Assembly: GCA_026126305.1 (NCBI GenBank)
Contig: JAHCJI010000004.1
Coordinates: forward strand, 146,206 to 210,205
Length of the DNA stretch: 64,000 bases
Reading direction: 5' to 3'
Origin: Phycisphaeraceae bacterium
GTDB lineage: Bacteria > Planctomycetota > Phycisphaerae > Phycisphaerales > UBA1924
Made by a program: the position numbers and the translations under genes. Each line of letters begins with the position of its first letter. The first letter of the stretch is position 1. Of the stretch, positions 1 to 8,539 are shown one piece after another. A model generated the notes under the pieces. It was not told the DNA's origin. It saw only the letters and a list, made by a program, of their open reading frames with translations, and made no database searches.

Positions 1-157
1 CCACGGTGTCGGTCGTGCATCGGCGTTCGATCTCCGAGGCCACATAGAAGCTGGCCGCCAGCAGTTTCAGACCGGTGTAACTGCCCCGATCGTCGACCAC
101 CAGCGTCTTGCGCCCGTGTCGGATCAGCGATCGCAGCAAAGCCCATTGGATGCTCAA
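1..157 (-). CDS. N-terminal piece of an AMP-binding (acyl-CoA/acyl-ACP synthetase-like) protein, cut by the window edge
   Basis: An open frame runs off the left edge of the window. It reads SIQWALLRSLIRHGRKTLVV followed by DDRGSYTGLKLLAASFYVAS. That resembles the start of AMP-forming acyl ligases of the acyl-ACP synthetase type, where a short helix precedes the segment 'D..G.YTG..LLAAS..VA'. The adenylation motifs lie beyond the edge, so the assignment rests on about 50 residues. The start is chosen as TTG at 157, because an in-frame TGA lies just upstream and a GGGG stretch sits about 8 bases ahead; TTG at 139 is an alternative. It is divergent from the SPOR lipoprotein. Confidence is limited by length. 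Confidence 0.45.
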   Translation of the reverse strand, partial: MSIQWALLRSLIRHGRKTLVVDDRGSYTGLKLLAASFYVASEIERRCTTDTV

Positions 158-240
158 GGCTCAGACCCCATTTGCCCAATTCTCGCCCCGGTCCGCCCGG
201 ATCCGTCCCGGCATGTGCGAGGCGCGAATGATACCGGACC

Positions 241-1002
241 ATGGTAGACCCTATGCCCCGGCCATCCCCCACTCTCACCGCAGCGGTTTTCGCATTCATG
301 CTGCCTTTGCTTGCGGCGTCGTGCGCGGGTGGTGCCGGCACGCGGGGGGGCTATCGAGATCACTACGAAGCCGGTCGGTACCCGCTGGCGTACTCCAGTG
401 CCCAGGCCGCCGCGGGCAGCCCGGGTTCGGTCAGTGAGGCCGCTCTGGTGGCCGGACTCGCAGCGGAAGCGATGCGTGACGACATGCGTGCCCGGCAATG
501 GCTCGAACCGATTGCCCGCGGGGGTGGTGCCCTCGCACCCAGGGCCCGCGCGGGATTGGCCCTGATCGAGTTGAGAACGGGCAACCCTTTGATCGCCGCA
601 AGGGAATTGGAAGCCGCAAGCGTCCAAATGACCGGCCAAGACGCCCGCGAGGCGGCTCGTGTTGCTGCCGATGCGTACGAGCGTGCCGGCCGACCGGAAG
701 ACGCCAGGCGATTGCGGGACCGCGCGGTGGGCGGCGGGCAGGCGTTGGCAACGCCCGGCGCAATGGGCCCGTACAGCCTCCAGTTGGGCGCCTTCAGCAC
801 GCGTTCCCGGGCCGAGCAACGATTGGCCGAGGTCCGCGCGGCGGTGCGCACCGCCGGCCTGGGCGAGCCCCGCATCGAGATCGGCTCGCGCGATGGACGC
901 GTGCTGTACCTGCTGCAAGCCGGACAGTTCAATACGTCCGAGGAAGCCGACCGTGCCCGCCGGACGCTCGGCGTTTCGTCGATCGTCGCGTCGCGGATGT
1001 AG
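241..1002 (+). CDS. SPOR-domain lipoprotein
   Basis: This 253-residue protein has an N-terminal lipoprotein signal (hydrophobic TAAVFAFMLPLLAASC, lipobox LAASC near residue 28). It then has an alpha-helical, TPR-like stretch rich in Ala/Arg (about 40-160) and a C-terminal SPOR domain (about 178-253) opening with YSLQLGAFSTRSRAEQ and ending with a second strand around LLQAGQFNTSEEAD. SPOR domains bind denuded septal peptidoglycan, so an envelope or division-site role is likely; that is family knowledge, not seen here. ATG 241 was taken; ATG 253 (MPRPSP) is an equally good start and leaves the signal intact. Confidence 0.8.
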   Translation: MVDPMPRPSPTLTAAVFAFMLPLLAASCAGGAGTRGGYRDHYEAGRYPLAYSSAQAAAGSPGSVSEAALVAGLAAEAMRDDMRARQWLEPIARGGGALAPRARAGLALIELRTGNPLIAARELEAASVQMTGQDAREAARVAADAYERAGRPEDARRLRDRAVGGGQALATPGAMGPYSLQLGAFSTRSRAEQRLAEVRAAVRTAGLGEPRIEIGSRDGRVLYLLQAGQFNTSEEADRARRTLGVSSIVASRM

Positions 1003-1011
1003 TTGCCCGGC

Positions 1012-2514
1012 TTAGAGCCGAGCGGCCGACGCCAGCGGTCGCAGGTCCAGGCCCTGGCCCACGGCCTCGATCTCGTCGAGGATGAGCGCCAGTTCGGCCT
1101 CGGTGGCCTTGTCGTTGGCCGAGACGTGCCGGAAGGCCCGCACCCCGTACACGGGCGCGTAATTGGTCATGACCCTGCCGCGCAGGCGGACGCGTTCGCG
1201 CAGGACGTGCGTTCCCGCGTCGATGGCCCGCAGCCGGGCGGCGGGTTCGAGGCCGTCGAGCGATGGGTGGTGGTAGACAAAGCAGGTGTTGCATCCGCCA
1301 CCGACGGGGTCGGGGTCGCCGAGCAACTCGAATCGCTCGCGTTCGCGGACCAGCCTTCGCATCTCGGAGGCGAGCTCGAACTTGCGCTCGACCAGCCGCT
1401 CCATGCCATTGTCTCCCCTGGCCTTCCAAGCCAGCCAGACCTTGAGCGCGTCCACGCGTCGGCCGCACTGGATGCTCATCTCGCCCGTGTCCAGGTCGGG
1501 CGCGTCGTTGTCGGCGTGGTAGAGGTACTCGGCATGGACGGCGTTGCACTGGTGGAGCAGGCCGGGCTGGCGGACGAGGATGACCGAGGCGCTCAAAGGG
1601 ACGTTGAGCATCTTGTGGGCGCACCAGGTCATCGAGTCGGCGCGTTCAATGCCGGCCATGAGCGGCCGGCGCCTTCGGCTGAGCAGCGCGCTGCCGCCAT
1701 AAGCGCCGTCGACGTGCAGCCAGATCTTCTCCCGTGCCGCGATGTCGGCGATGGCGTCGATGGGGTCGTAGGCGCCCAGCACCGTGGTGCCCGAGGTGGC
1801 CACGACCATCATCGGAAGGCCCCCACGCGCGCGGGCTTTGGCGATCTCGTGCTCGAGGGCGTCGACGCGCATCCGGCCGAAGCCATCGGCGGGCACCTGC
1901 ACCACCGCCCGCGTGCCCAGGCCCAGGATGACCGCGGCACGCTCGATGCAGTAGTGGGCTTCTCCCGAGGCGAAGACCACGGGCGAGGCATCGCCCAGGC
2001 CCTTGGACTTGACATCCGGGAACATCTGCTGGCGGGCGAGGAGCATGGCCATCAGGTTCGCCAGGCTGCCGCCGGGGGTGAACAGGCCCTCGGCCTTGTC
2101 CCAGCCCGCGGCCCGGCCCATGCGGGCGATGACCTCGCGCTCGACCAGCGTCATGGCCGGCGCGACCTCGTAGGTGTACATCGAGGCGTTGATGGTGGCG
2201 GCGATCCACTCGCCCACGATGGCGATGGGATCGAACCCGCTGAACAACTGGTTCGAGAAGTTGGCGCTCCCGGTGCGCACCGACAAGGCCATCAACTCGC
2301 GGGCGTGCTCGAGCAATTCGTCCAGGGCGACGGCCTGGCCGTCGAGCACCAAGGGCACCCGCTGGTAGACCGCGCTGGGCGGGGGGTTCAAGGTGACGGG
2401 GGTCTGGGGGTCGTCGGTGTGGTCAAGGTACTCGGCCGCCATGTCCGCGACGGCGTGCAGCAGCGCTCCCACGCGCTGGTCGGCGGGAACGCTGCACGTT
2501 CCAGAATCTGGCAT
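1012..2514 (-). CDS. PLP-dependent group II decarboxylase (glutamate / cysteine-sulfinate / diaminobutyrate decarboxylase family)
   Basis: About 500 residues, full length for aromatic-amino-acid/glutamate decarboxylase-fold enzymes. The PLP lysine lies in the motif WCAHKMLNVPLSAS, preceded by the cofactor-binding HVDGAYGGSALLS and by ATSGTTVLGAYDPID. The N-terminal part has the substrate-side strand YTYEVAPAMTLVE. It resembles the cysteine-sulfinate/glutamate decarboxylase branch, but the substrate cannot be fixed from sequence alone. Start at ATG 2514 is preferred because AGGGAGG lies 7 bases ahead; ATG 2532 has a much weaker site. It is divergent from the AbgT transporter, with about 90 bases between them. 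Confidence 0.8.
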   Translation of the reverse strand: MPDSGTCSVPADQRVGALLHAVADMAAEYLDHTDDPQTPVTLNPPPSAVYQRVPLVLDGQAVALDELLEHARELMALSVRTGSANFSNQLFSGFDPIAIVGEWIAATINASMYTYEVAPAMTLVEREVIARMGRAAGWDKAEGLFTPGGSLANLMAMLLARQQMFPDVKSKGLGDASPVVFASGEAHYCIERAAVILGLGTRAVVQVPADGFGRMRVDALEHEIAKARARGGLPMMVVATSGTTVLGAYDPIDAIADIAAREKIWLHVDGAYGGSALLSRRRRPLMAGIERADSMTWCAHKMLNVPLSASVILVRQPGLLHQCNAVHAEYLYHADNDAPDLDTGEMSIQCGRRVDALKVWLAWKARGDNGMERLVERKFELASEMRRLVRERERFELLGDPDPVGGGCNTCFVYHHPSLDGLEPAARLRAIDAGTHVLRERVRLRGRVMTNYAPVYGVRAFRHVSANDKATEAELALILDEIEAVGQGLDLRPLASAARL

Positions 2515-2601
2515 CAAGGGCCTCCCTGGCATTTCCCAAGCAGGTAAACAGTAGCCGGCCCTTGCCTATTCGCCGCCTGGCGGTCGGGGGTACCCTCGCC
2601 C

Positions 2602-4380
2602 GTGGCCAAGAACCCCCCGAAACCGCGCCGGGCCGAGTCGCAGGGCCCCAAACGGCTGCGACCCCTGGACGTGTTCCTGCGCACGGTCGAGTGGCTGGGC
2701 AACTGCCTGCCCCACCCGGTGACGCTGTTCGCGTTGCTGGCCTTGCTGGTGGCCGTCGTGAGCGGCATCGCCTCTTGGGCGGGCTGGCAGGTGGTCTTCG
2801 AGAAGCCCCTGCCCGGGGGCGGGTTCGAGCAGCAGACCTACGCCGCCCGCAGCATTCTGAGCGCCGAGGGCTTCCGCTGGCTCATCGAGAACCTGGTGCG
2901 CAACTTCTCGGGGTTCGCCCCGCTGGGCACAGTGCTGGTGGCCTTGCTGGGCGTGGCCGTGGCCGAACGCAGCGGCCTGCTGGGCGCGTGCGTGCGGGCG
3001 ATGATCCTCTCGGCGCCGCCGAAGCTGGTGACGCTGGTGGTGGTGTTCGCGGGCATCCAGAGCAACATCGCCAGCGAGATGGGCTACGTCGTGCTCATCC
3101 CCCTGGCCATGGCCGTCTTCCACGCCCTGGGCCGGCACCCCTTGGCCGGGCTGGCGGCCGCCTTCGCGGGCGTCTCGGGGGGCTACAGCGCCAACCTCCT
3201 GCTTGGCACCATCGACCCCCTGCTGGCGGGCATCACGCAAGAGACCGCCCGCATCGTCGCGCCGGGCTATGTCGTCCATGCCGCGGTCAACTGGTACTTC
3301 ATGGCCGCTAGCGTCTTTCTCATCACTCCCATCGGCTGGGCGGTGACGACGTACATCGTCGAGCCAAGGCTGGGCCCGTATGACCAGTCCAACGCCGACC
3401 CTTCCGTTGAGAAAGACCCCAGGCTCGAACGCCTGAGCGGCGACGAGAAGCGCGGGCTCAAGCGGGCCGGCCTGGCCGCCCTGGCGTGCGTGCTGGCCTT
3501 TGCCTACGTCGCGGGTCCCAAGACCACCGACGAGGCCGCCGTGCCCGCGGGCGTGACCATCGAACAGTTCCAGGCCGCCGACCAGGCCCAGCAGCAGGAC
3601 TGGATCCAGCAAGCGTTGGACAGCCCCGCCAAGCCCACGCGACTGGCCGTCCCCACGGGCAGCCTGCTCAACCGCCTGGCGGACCGCCTGCCCGGCTGGG
3701 GCGTGCTGCGCAACCCCAGCACCGGCGGCCTGCTGCCCAGCCCATTCACCGGCGGGGTTGTCGCGATGATCTTTGTGTTCTTCATCATCCCCGGCTTCGT
3801 CTACGGCCGGGCCGTGGGCACGATGAAGAACGACCGCGACGTGATCGACGCCATGGCCGGCGGCATGAGCAGCATGGGGCTGTACATCGTGCTGGTGTTC
3901 TTCGCGGCCCAGTTCGTGTCGATGTTCAGTTATTCCGGGCTCGGGGAGATGCTGGCGGTGGTCGGGGCCGACGGCATCCGCGCCCTGGGCCTGGATTCGC
4001 CCATCGTGTTCATCCCCTTCATCCTGATGTGCTGCGTGATCAACCTCATGCTGGGCAGCGCCAGCGCCCAGTGGGCGGCCACCGCGCCCATCTTCGTGCC
4101 CATGCTCATGGGCGTGGGCTACTCGCCCGAGGTCATCCAGGCCGCCTACCGCATCGGCGACAGCACGACGAACATCATCACGCCCATGATGAGCTACTTC
4201 GGGCTGATCCTCGCCGTCGCCGCCCGCTACGACAGGAAGCTGGGCATCGGCACCATGATCGCCACGATGCTGCCCTACTCCATCGCGTTCCTGATCGGCT
4301 GGATGGTCCTGTTCTACGTCTGGGTGTTCGGCTTCGGTCTGCCGGTCGGCCCGGGCTCGCCCACGCACTTCACGCCGTAA
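2602..4380 (+). CDS. AbgT-family transporter
   Basis: A polytopic membrane protein of 592 residues with the AbgT family layout. An N-terminal cytosolic stretch leads into the first helix (WLGNCLPHPVTLFALLALLV). Re-entrant hairpin signatures follow (NIASEMGYVVLIPLAMAVF, GGYSANLLLGTIDPLLAG, MLGSASAQWAATAPIFVPML). The last region reads YRIGDSTTNIITPMMSYFG. AbgT proteins export or import p-aminobenzoyl-glutamate and some antimetabolites using ion gradients; the substrate here is unknown. The start is GTG at 2602, with a G-rich stretch upstream. It is followed by hutG after only 9 bases, so it may be co-transcribed with the hut genes and could serve an amino-acid derivative. Confidence 0.85.
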   Translation: MAKNPPKPRRAESQGPKRLRPLDVFLRTVEWLGNCLPHPVTLFALLALLVAVVSGIASWAGWQVVFEKPLPGGGFEQQTYAARSILSAEGFRWLIENLVRNFSGFAPLGTVLVALLGVAVAERSGLLGACVRAMILSAPPKLVTLVVVFAGIQSNIASEMGYVVLIPLAMAVFHALGRHPLAGLAAAFAGVSGGYSANLLLGTIDPLLAGITQETARIVAPGYVVHAAVNWYFMAASVFLITPIGWAVTTYIVEPRLGPYDQSNADPSVEKDPRLERLSGDEKRGLKRAGLAALACVLAFAYVAGPKTTDEAAVPAGVTIEQFQAADQAQQQDWIQQALDSPAKPTRLAVPTGSLLNRLADRLPGWGVLRNPSTGGLLPSPFTGGVVAMIFVFFIIPGFVYGRAVGTMKNDRDVIDAMAGGMSSMGLYIVLVFFAAQFVSMFSYSGLGEMLAVVGADGIRALGLDSPIVFIPFILMCCVINLMLGSASAQWAATAPIFVPMLMGVGYSPEVIQAAYRIGDSTTNIITPMMSYFGLILAVAARYDRKLGIGTMIATMLPYSIAFLIGWMVLFYVWVFGFGLPVGPGSPTHFTP

Positions 4381-4389
4381 GGATCGATC

Positions 4390-5289
4390 ATGGAAGTTCC
4401 GTACGCGACGCCGCCGCAGACGCCCATCGAGCGCACCAGCGGTCGCTTCTCCAACAACGTTCGGCCCATCGATCGCTTCGTGCCGCCGCGGAACAACCGG
4501 CAGGCCATCGCCCTCCTGGGCATGCCCGACGACACGGGCGTCAAGATGAACGGCGGCAGGCCCGGCGCGAAGGACGGCCCCGGCGCCATCCGCCGCGTGC
4601 TCTCGAAGATGGGCGTCGATCGCCCGCAGTTCGACTGGCCGGTGGTGTACGACGCCGGCGATGTCCTGCCCACAGGCGACGACCTCGACGAGACCCACCG
4701 CCGCGTGAGCGAGGCCTCGGCCGCCCTGGCGAGCGCCGGCCTCTTCCCGATCGGCCTGGGCGGCGGGCACGACCTGACGTTCGCGTTCGTGCGGGGCGTG
4801 ATCGACGCGTTGCCCGAGAACGAAAAGCCAGTGGACGGCGTCTACCTCGACCCGCACCTGGACGTCCGCGAGACCACCGGCTCGGGCATGCCCTTCCGCA
4901 GGCTCGTCGAGGACTGCGGCGTGCGCACGCTCGCGCTGGCGGGCTTCGACCCGGTCGCCAACAGCGCCACGCACCTGGACTGGTTCTGGGAGCACGGCGG
5001 GGAACTGGTCGAGTTGGACGCCCCGCCGCCCGAAACCCCCTTCTTCGCCAGCCTCGACATGGACGCCATCGACGCCGCCCACGCGCCGGGCGTGAGCGCG
5101 ATGAACCCCTGCGGCCTGACGCCCCGCGAGGCCGTCGCCTGGGCGAAACGCATGGCCGCTTCGCCCCATGTGCGCTGCTTCGACGTGATGGAACTCAGCC
5201 CGCCCCACGACGATCGCGACCGCACGGCCCGGCTTGCGGCATACATCGTGCTGGCCATCATCGAGCAGCTTGAAGGCCGCCGCATATGA
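4390..5289 (+). CDS. hutG: Formimidoylglutamase-like ureohydrolase
   Basis: A 299-residue arginase/agmatinase-fold enzyme. Manganese ligands are seen in GGGHD (about 124-128), DPHLD (about 154-158) and SLDMDAID (about 220). The usual DAHxD motif carries Pro in place of Ala, a mild change. It would cleave N-formimidoyl-glutamate to glutamate and formamide in histidine degradation. That role is inferred from its neighbour: it overlaps hutI by 4 bases (ATGA), so the two are translationally coupled. No hutU or hutH is in view. The start has a good site (AAGGATCGATC-ATG). Confidence 0.75.
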   Translation: MEVPYATPPQTPIERTSGRFSNNVRPIDRFVPPRNNRQAIALLGMPDDTGVKMNGGRPGAKDGPGAIRRVLSKMGVDRPQFDWPVVYDAGDVLPTGDDLDETHRRVSEASAALASAGLFPIGLGGGHDLTFAFVRGVIDALPENEKPVDGVYLDPHLDVRETTGSGMPFRRLVEDCGVRTLALAGFDPVANSATHLDWFWEHGGELVELDAPPPETPFFASLDMDAIDAAHAPGVSAMNPCGLTPREAVAWAKRMAASPHVRCFDVMELSPPHDDRDRTARLAAYIVLAIIEQLEGRRI

Positions 5290-6503
5290 CGCTCATCACC
5301 AACGCCCGCATCCTCACCCTTGACGAGCGCCTCGGCCAAGGCCCCCTCGGCCTCATCGAGCGCGGCTGGATCCGCTTCAAGCACGGCCGCGTCGAAGAGG
5401 TCCACGCCGGCGATCCGCCGGGCAGCGCCGATCTGAACGCGAACCGCCGCGTCCTCATGCCCGCCTTCACCGACTGCCACACCCACGCCTGCTGGGCCGG
5501 CGATCGCACGGACGAGTGGGCCGCCCGCCTCGCCGGGGCAAGTTACATCGACCTGCTCAAGGCCGGCGGGGGCATCATGAGCACCGTCCGCGCCGTCCGC
5601 GAAGCCAGCCAGCAGCAACTCGCCGAACTGCTGCTCGAACGCCTGCACGCCATGCTCGCCCACGGCACAGCGGTTGTCGAGGTGAAGAGCGGCTACGGCC
5701 TGCGCACCGCCGACGAACTCAAGATGCTCCGCGCCATCGCCGACGCGGGCGACCGCTTCCCGGGCACCGTGGTTGCGACCGCCTGCATCGGCCACGCCCT
5801 CGACCCCGACATCCCCCGCGACCGCTTCATAAGAACCACCATCGACGAAACCCTCCCCGCCGTCTCCGCCGAGTTCCCCGGCATCGCCATCGACGCCTAC
5901 GCCGAGCCCGCCGCCTGGCACCTCGAAGAATGTCTGGAATTGTTTGAAGCCGCGCAGCGGAACGGCCACCCCTGCCGCGTCCACGCCGACCAGTTCACCA
6001 GCTTCGGCATGGTCGAGGCCGCCCTCGACCGCGGCTTCCTGAGCGTCGACCACCTCGAGGCCAGCAGCCCCGCCTTACTCCAACGCGTCGCCAAGAGCCA
6101 GACCCACGCCGTCGTCCTCCCGTGCAGCGGCTTCCACTTATCTGTCAAGGAAGAGGACCGCCGCTACGCCGACGCAAGAACACTGCTCGATCACGGGGCC
6201 AATCTCTGCATCGCCACCAACCTCAACCCCGGCAGCGCCCCCTGCCCGAGCATCCCCATGGCCATCGCCCTCGCCTGCCGCTTCAACGGCCCCCCCACCA
6301 ACGCCCCGGTCACCCCCGAAGAGGCCATCCTCGCCACCACCCGCACCCCCGCCCGCATGCTCGGCCTCGAACGCCGCGGCACGCTCGCCCCCGGGGCCCG
6401 GGCCGACGCCATCCTGCTCCATCACCAGAGCGAACGCGAGCTGGCCCACACCTTCGGCAGCAACCCCGTCGCCCGCGTGTGGGTCGGGGGCGTCGAGCGG
6501 TAG
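5286..6503 (+). CDS. hutI: Imidazolonepropionase
   Basis: A 405-residue amidohydrolase of normal family length. The N-terminal beta-sandwich strand MTLITNARILTLDE is followed by the metal site DCHTHACWAGDRTDEW, the loop GGGIMSTVRAVREAS, then VEVKSGYGL and, further on, HADQFTSFGMVEAA and ATNLNPGSAP. These are the HutI signatures. The enzyme hydrolyses 4-imidazolone-5-propionate to N-formimidoyl-glutamate, the substrate of the hutG product encoded just upstream with a 4-base overlap. It acts in the cytosol. Confidence 0.92.
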   Translation: MTLITNARILTLDERLGQGPLGLIERGWIRFKHGRVEEVHAGDPPGSADLNANRRVLMPAFTDCHTHACWAGDRTDEWAARLAGASYIDLLKAGGGIMSTVRAVREASQQQLAELLLERLHAMLAHGTAVVEVKSGYGLRTADELKMLRAIADAGDRFPGTVVATACIGHALDPDIPRDRFIRTTIDETLPAVSAEFPGIAIDAYAEPAAWHLEECLELFEAAQRNGHPCRVHADQFTSFGMVEAALDRGFLSVDHLEASSPALLQRVAKSQTHAVVLPCSGFHLSVKEEDRRYADARTLLDHGANLCIATNLNPGSAPCPSIPMAIALACRFNGPPTNAPVTPEEAILATTRTPARMLGLERRGTLAPGARADAILLHHQSERELAHTFGSNPVARVWVGGVER

Positions 6504-6586
6504 AGGGCCAGAGCGCCGCCCGCCGAGCGCGATCAGCCCCGCGTCCAAGCCGTTCGCGAGCGGTCTTGAGCGGCCCGCACGGCGGC

Positions 6587-7132
6587 TCACCCGTCGAAGT
6601 GCGCGTGCTTGGGGGCGAACGCGTTGTCCAGCGTGATCAGCAGGTCGTGGCAGCCGATGTGGTCGCCCGCGTCGTTGATCATGACCACGTGCTCCCCGTC
6701 CCCGGCGTTCATATTGATCTGGAACAGCTTGCCGTCGTCCAGGATCGTCGCGGCCGAGGGCGCCGGCTCGCCGTCGATCTGCCAGAACGAACCGATCGCC
6801 TCCTCGATCACCGGCATGGCCGACTCGATGATGGCGTCGATGCCGCCGGCCAGCGTCCGCCACCGCCGCTCGACGGTGTCGACGAACGCCGCACGGTCGC
6901 CGATGCCAGACTCGGGCACCCAGACGACGAGCTCCACGCCCCCAGCGCGCACCGCCACACGCTCGCAGCGGATGGGCACGAGCCCGGACGGCTCGTAGTG
7001 CCGATGGAGCTTCCTTCGCGGCATGGGGAGCGTGTGCAACGAGAGCGTCCCCAGCACCGGCGATTCGACGCGCTTGGGGAACGATGGGCCCCGCCCGAAC
7101 CCGGGCGAGAAGATCGAAGGCAAGCGTGGCAT
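6587..7132 (-). CDS. Conserved hypothetical protein; possible longer form with heptapeptide repeats
   Basis: I do not recognise this family. The 181-residue core has a beta-rich segment (LVPIRCERVAVRAGGVELVV), a helical middle (DTVERRWRTLAGGIDAIIES) and a second beta-rich part ending ITLDNAFAPKHAHFDG. Its frame stays open upstream to 7435, through a 21-bp tandem repeat that would add about 100 residues built from 7-residue units such as SVTDERS. ATG 7132 has no obvious ribosome site, so the repeat extension may or may not be translated. It converges with hutI, separated by 83 bases. Confidence 0.5.
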   Translation of the reverse strand: MPRLPSIFSPGFGRGPSFPKRVESPVLGTLSLHTLPMPRRKLHRHYEPSGLVPIRCERVAVRAGGVELVVWVPESGIGDRAAFVDTVERRWRTLAGGIDAIIESAMPVIEEAIGSFWQIDGEPAPSAATILDDGKLFQINMNAGDGEHVVMINDAGDHIGCHDLLITLDNAFAPKHAHFDG

Positions 7133-7210
7133 CGACGGGAAGGTAGCCGCGTCCGAAGGGGGGCCGCAAAGCGGCGGGCGATGGTGATCGAACCGGCGGC
7201 AGAGCGGAGA

Positions 7211-7455
7211 GCCCTCATGACCCACACACGGGCCGTCGCCAGCCACCGACGAGCGCTCATGGGTCGCTGGCGAGCCGTCGTCAGTCGCCGACGAGCCCTC
7301 GTCGGCCGCCGATGGGCCGTCGTCACCCACCGACGAGCGCTCCTGGGTCGCTTCCGAGCGCTCGTCGGTCACTGACGGGCGGTCGTCAGTCGCTCGCGTG
7401 CCCTCGTCGGTCACCGACGGGCGGTCGTCGGTCACCGACGGGCCCTCATCGGCCG
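7211..7455. repeat. 21-bp tandem repeat, about 11 units
   Basis: Eleven consecutive 21-base units run from 7211 to 7441, followed by a partial one. Typical units are gcggtcgtcggtcaccgacgg and gccctcgtcggtcaccgacgg. Units differ at several positions but the period does not slip. Because 21 is a multiple of three, reading frames stay open on both strands. On the minus strand the units encode a heptapeptide of the type (S/A)(V/A)TD(E/D)(R/G)(S/P). The array sits between the hypothetical at 6587 and the start of the next plus-strand gene. Confidence 0.85.
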
Positions 7456-7599
7456 TTCCCGTCGGCCGTTTTCGGACTTCTCCGGGGCATCCGGACGTGC
7501 AAAAAAGGCCCTGGGAGGCTCACAGGCGGCTTTTCGGGTCCGGGCGTGCGGGTTTTCCCGAGTTTGGGCGTACACGGTTCAAGCCCGCCGGCCGCTCGA

Positions 7600-7618
7600 T
7601 CGATACAGACCCTGCGGG
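7600..7618 (+). promoter_or_regulatory. Upstream element shared with the paralogue at 10536
   Basis: The motif TCGATACA-NN-CCCTGCGGG occurs here and again at 10431-10449. Both copies lie ahead of the two paralogous fibronectin-like genes (52 and 86 bases before the start codons). A T-rich run (gggttttccc, and gattttttcc in the other copy) lies 40-50 bases further upstream in both. A conserved promoter or operator is the simplest reading; a leftover of the gene duplication is the alternative. Confidence 0.4.
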
Positions 7619-7670
7619 ATGGGCCATGGGCGGCCCAGAACGTGTCCGCGCCCGCCCCGGAGGCCGCCCC

Positions 7671-8426
7671 ATGGGACGCATCCCCATCGGCGACGCCGCG
7701 CTGCTGGCCTGGGCCCGCACCCACGCCGACCGGTGGTCGCCCGCGACGGGCCAGCCGCCGGCGATCGGCCTGGACAACGCCCAGCGGGCCCGGTTCAGGA
7801 ACAAGGCGGACGCGGCCGAGGCGGCGCATTCGGCCATGCAGGCCGCCCGCCAGAGGGCCCTGGACGCGACGGCCGCCAAGGACGCCGCCTTCGCCATCCT
7901 GCGACGCGAGGCCAGCGCCGACCTGGCCCGCATCGACGCCCACGCCGCGACCACCGGCGACGAAGCGACCCACGCCCGCGCGGGCGTGCGGGCACCCAAG
8001 ACCCCCGGCCAGCGCCCCGCCCCGCCCGAGCCCACCGACCTGCGCACCCGCATCGACACCGACGGGTCCATCCGCCTGAGCTTCAAGGTGACCACCGGCG
8101 GCGGGGCCAGCTACCCCGTGCAGCGCACGACGACGGACCAGGGCGGCGTGCAAACCCCCTACGAATTCCTCGGCTTCGCCGAGAAGAACAAAACGTACAT
8201 CGACCGGGCGGTCCCCATCGGCCTCAAGAGCGTCGGCTACCGCGTGGCGGCGCGATTGAACACCGGGGCGGTCAGCCCGTGGAGCGTGGCGGCGGTGGTG
8301 CCGTTTGGGAGCCTGAAGCCCGCAGCGGCGCGGGGCGTGGGCGCGGGTGAGGGTGCGGCAGGGAGTGAGGGGCCGGCGGGGGGTGTGGGGTCCGTCAAGA
8401 AGGAAGGGCGGGTGGAGGCGGGGTGA
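7671..8426 (+). CDS. Hypothetical protein with C-terminal fibronectin-III-like domain (paralogue 1)
   Basis: A 251-residue protein with three parts. Residues 1-40 carry a WARTHADRW motif and QPPAIGL. Next is an Ala-rich helical middle (about 40-100). A beta-rich C-terminal domain from about 115 reads PTDLRTRIDTDGSIRLSFKV, then GGGASYPVQR and KSVGYRVAARLNTG, which looks like a fibronectin-III-type fold. The tail after PFGSLK is low-complexity Gly/Ala. The gene at 10536 encodes a clear paralogue with the same order. The start ATG has GGAGG 7 bases ahead. No signal peptide is seen and the function is unknown. The frame is open upstream to 7398, but that part overlaps the tandem repeat. Confidence 0.75.
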   Translation: MGRIPIGDAALLAWARTHADRWSPATGQPPAIGLDNAQRARFRNKADAAEAAHSAMQAARQRALDATAAKDAAFAILRREASADLARIDAHAATTGDEATHARAGVRAPKTPGQRPAPPEPTDLRTRIDTDGSIRLSFKVTTGGGASYPVQRTTTDQGGVQTPYEFLGFAEKNKTYIDRAVPIGLKSVGYRVAARLNTGAVSPWSVAAVVPFGSLKPAAARGVGAGEGAAGSEGPAGGVGSVKKEGRVEAG

Positions 8427-8539
8427 GGGGCGGGGATTGGTGGCCGGGGGGCCGTGGGGCGATGGCGGGTGGTCGGAGGAGGCGGTTTGGGGGGGTCCAG
8501 TGCGAGCCGCCAAGGTATGGAAGGGGGTTCGATGAGGTT

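Noticed and set aside
1003..2547. 514-residue plus-strand open frame opposite the decarboxylase
   Set aside because: The decarboxylase on the other strand has clear PLP motifs; this one is its mirror.
2566..5208. 880-residue minus-strand open frame over the AbgT and hutG genes
   Set aside because: His/Gly/Ala/Gln-rich shadow of two well-supported plus-strand genes; typical of high-GC antisense frames.
7211..7455. CRISPR array
   Set aside because: The units are contiguous 21-bp tandem repeats without unique spacers.
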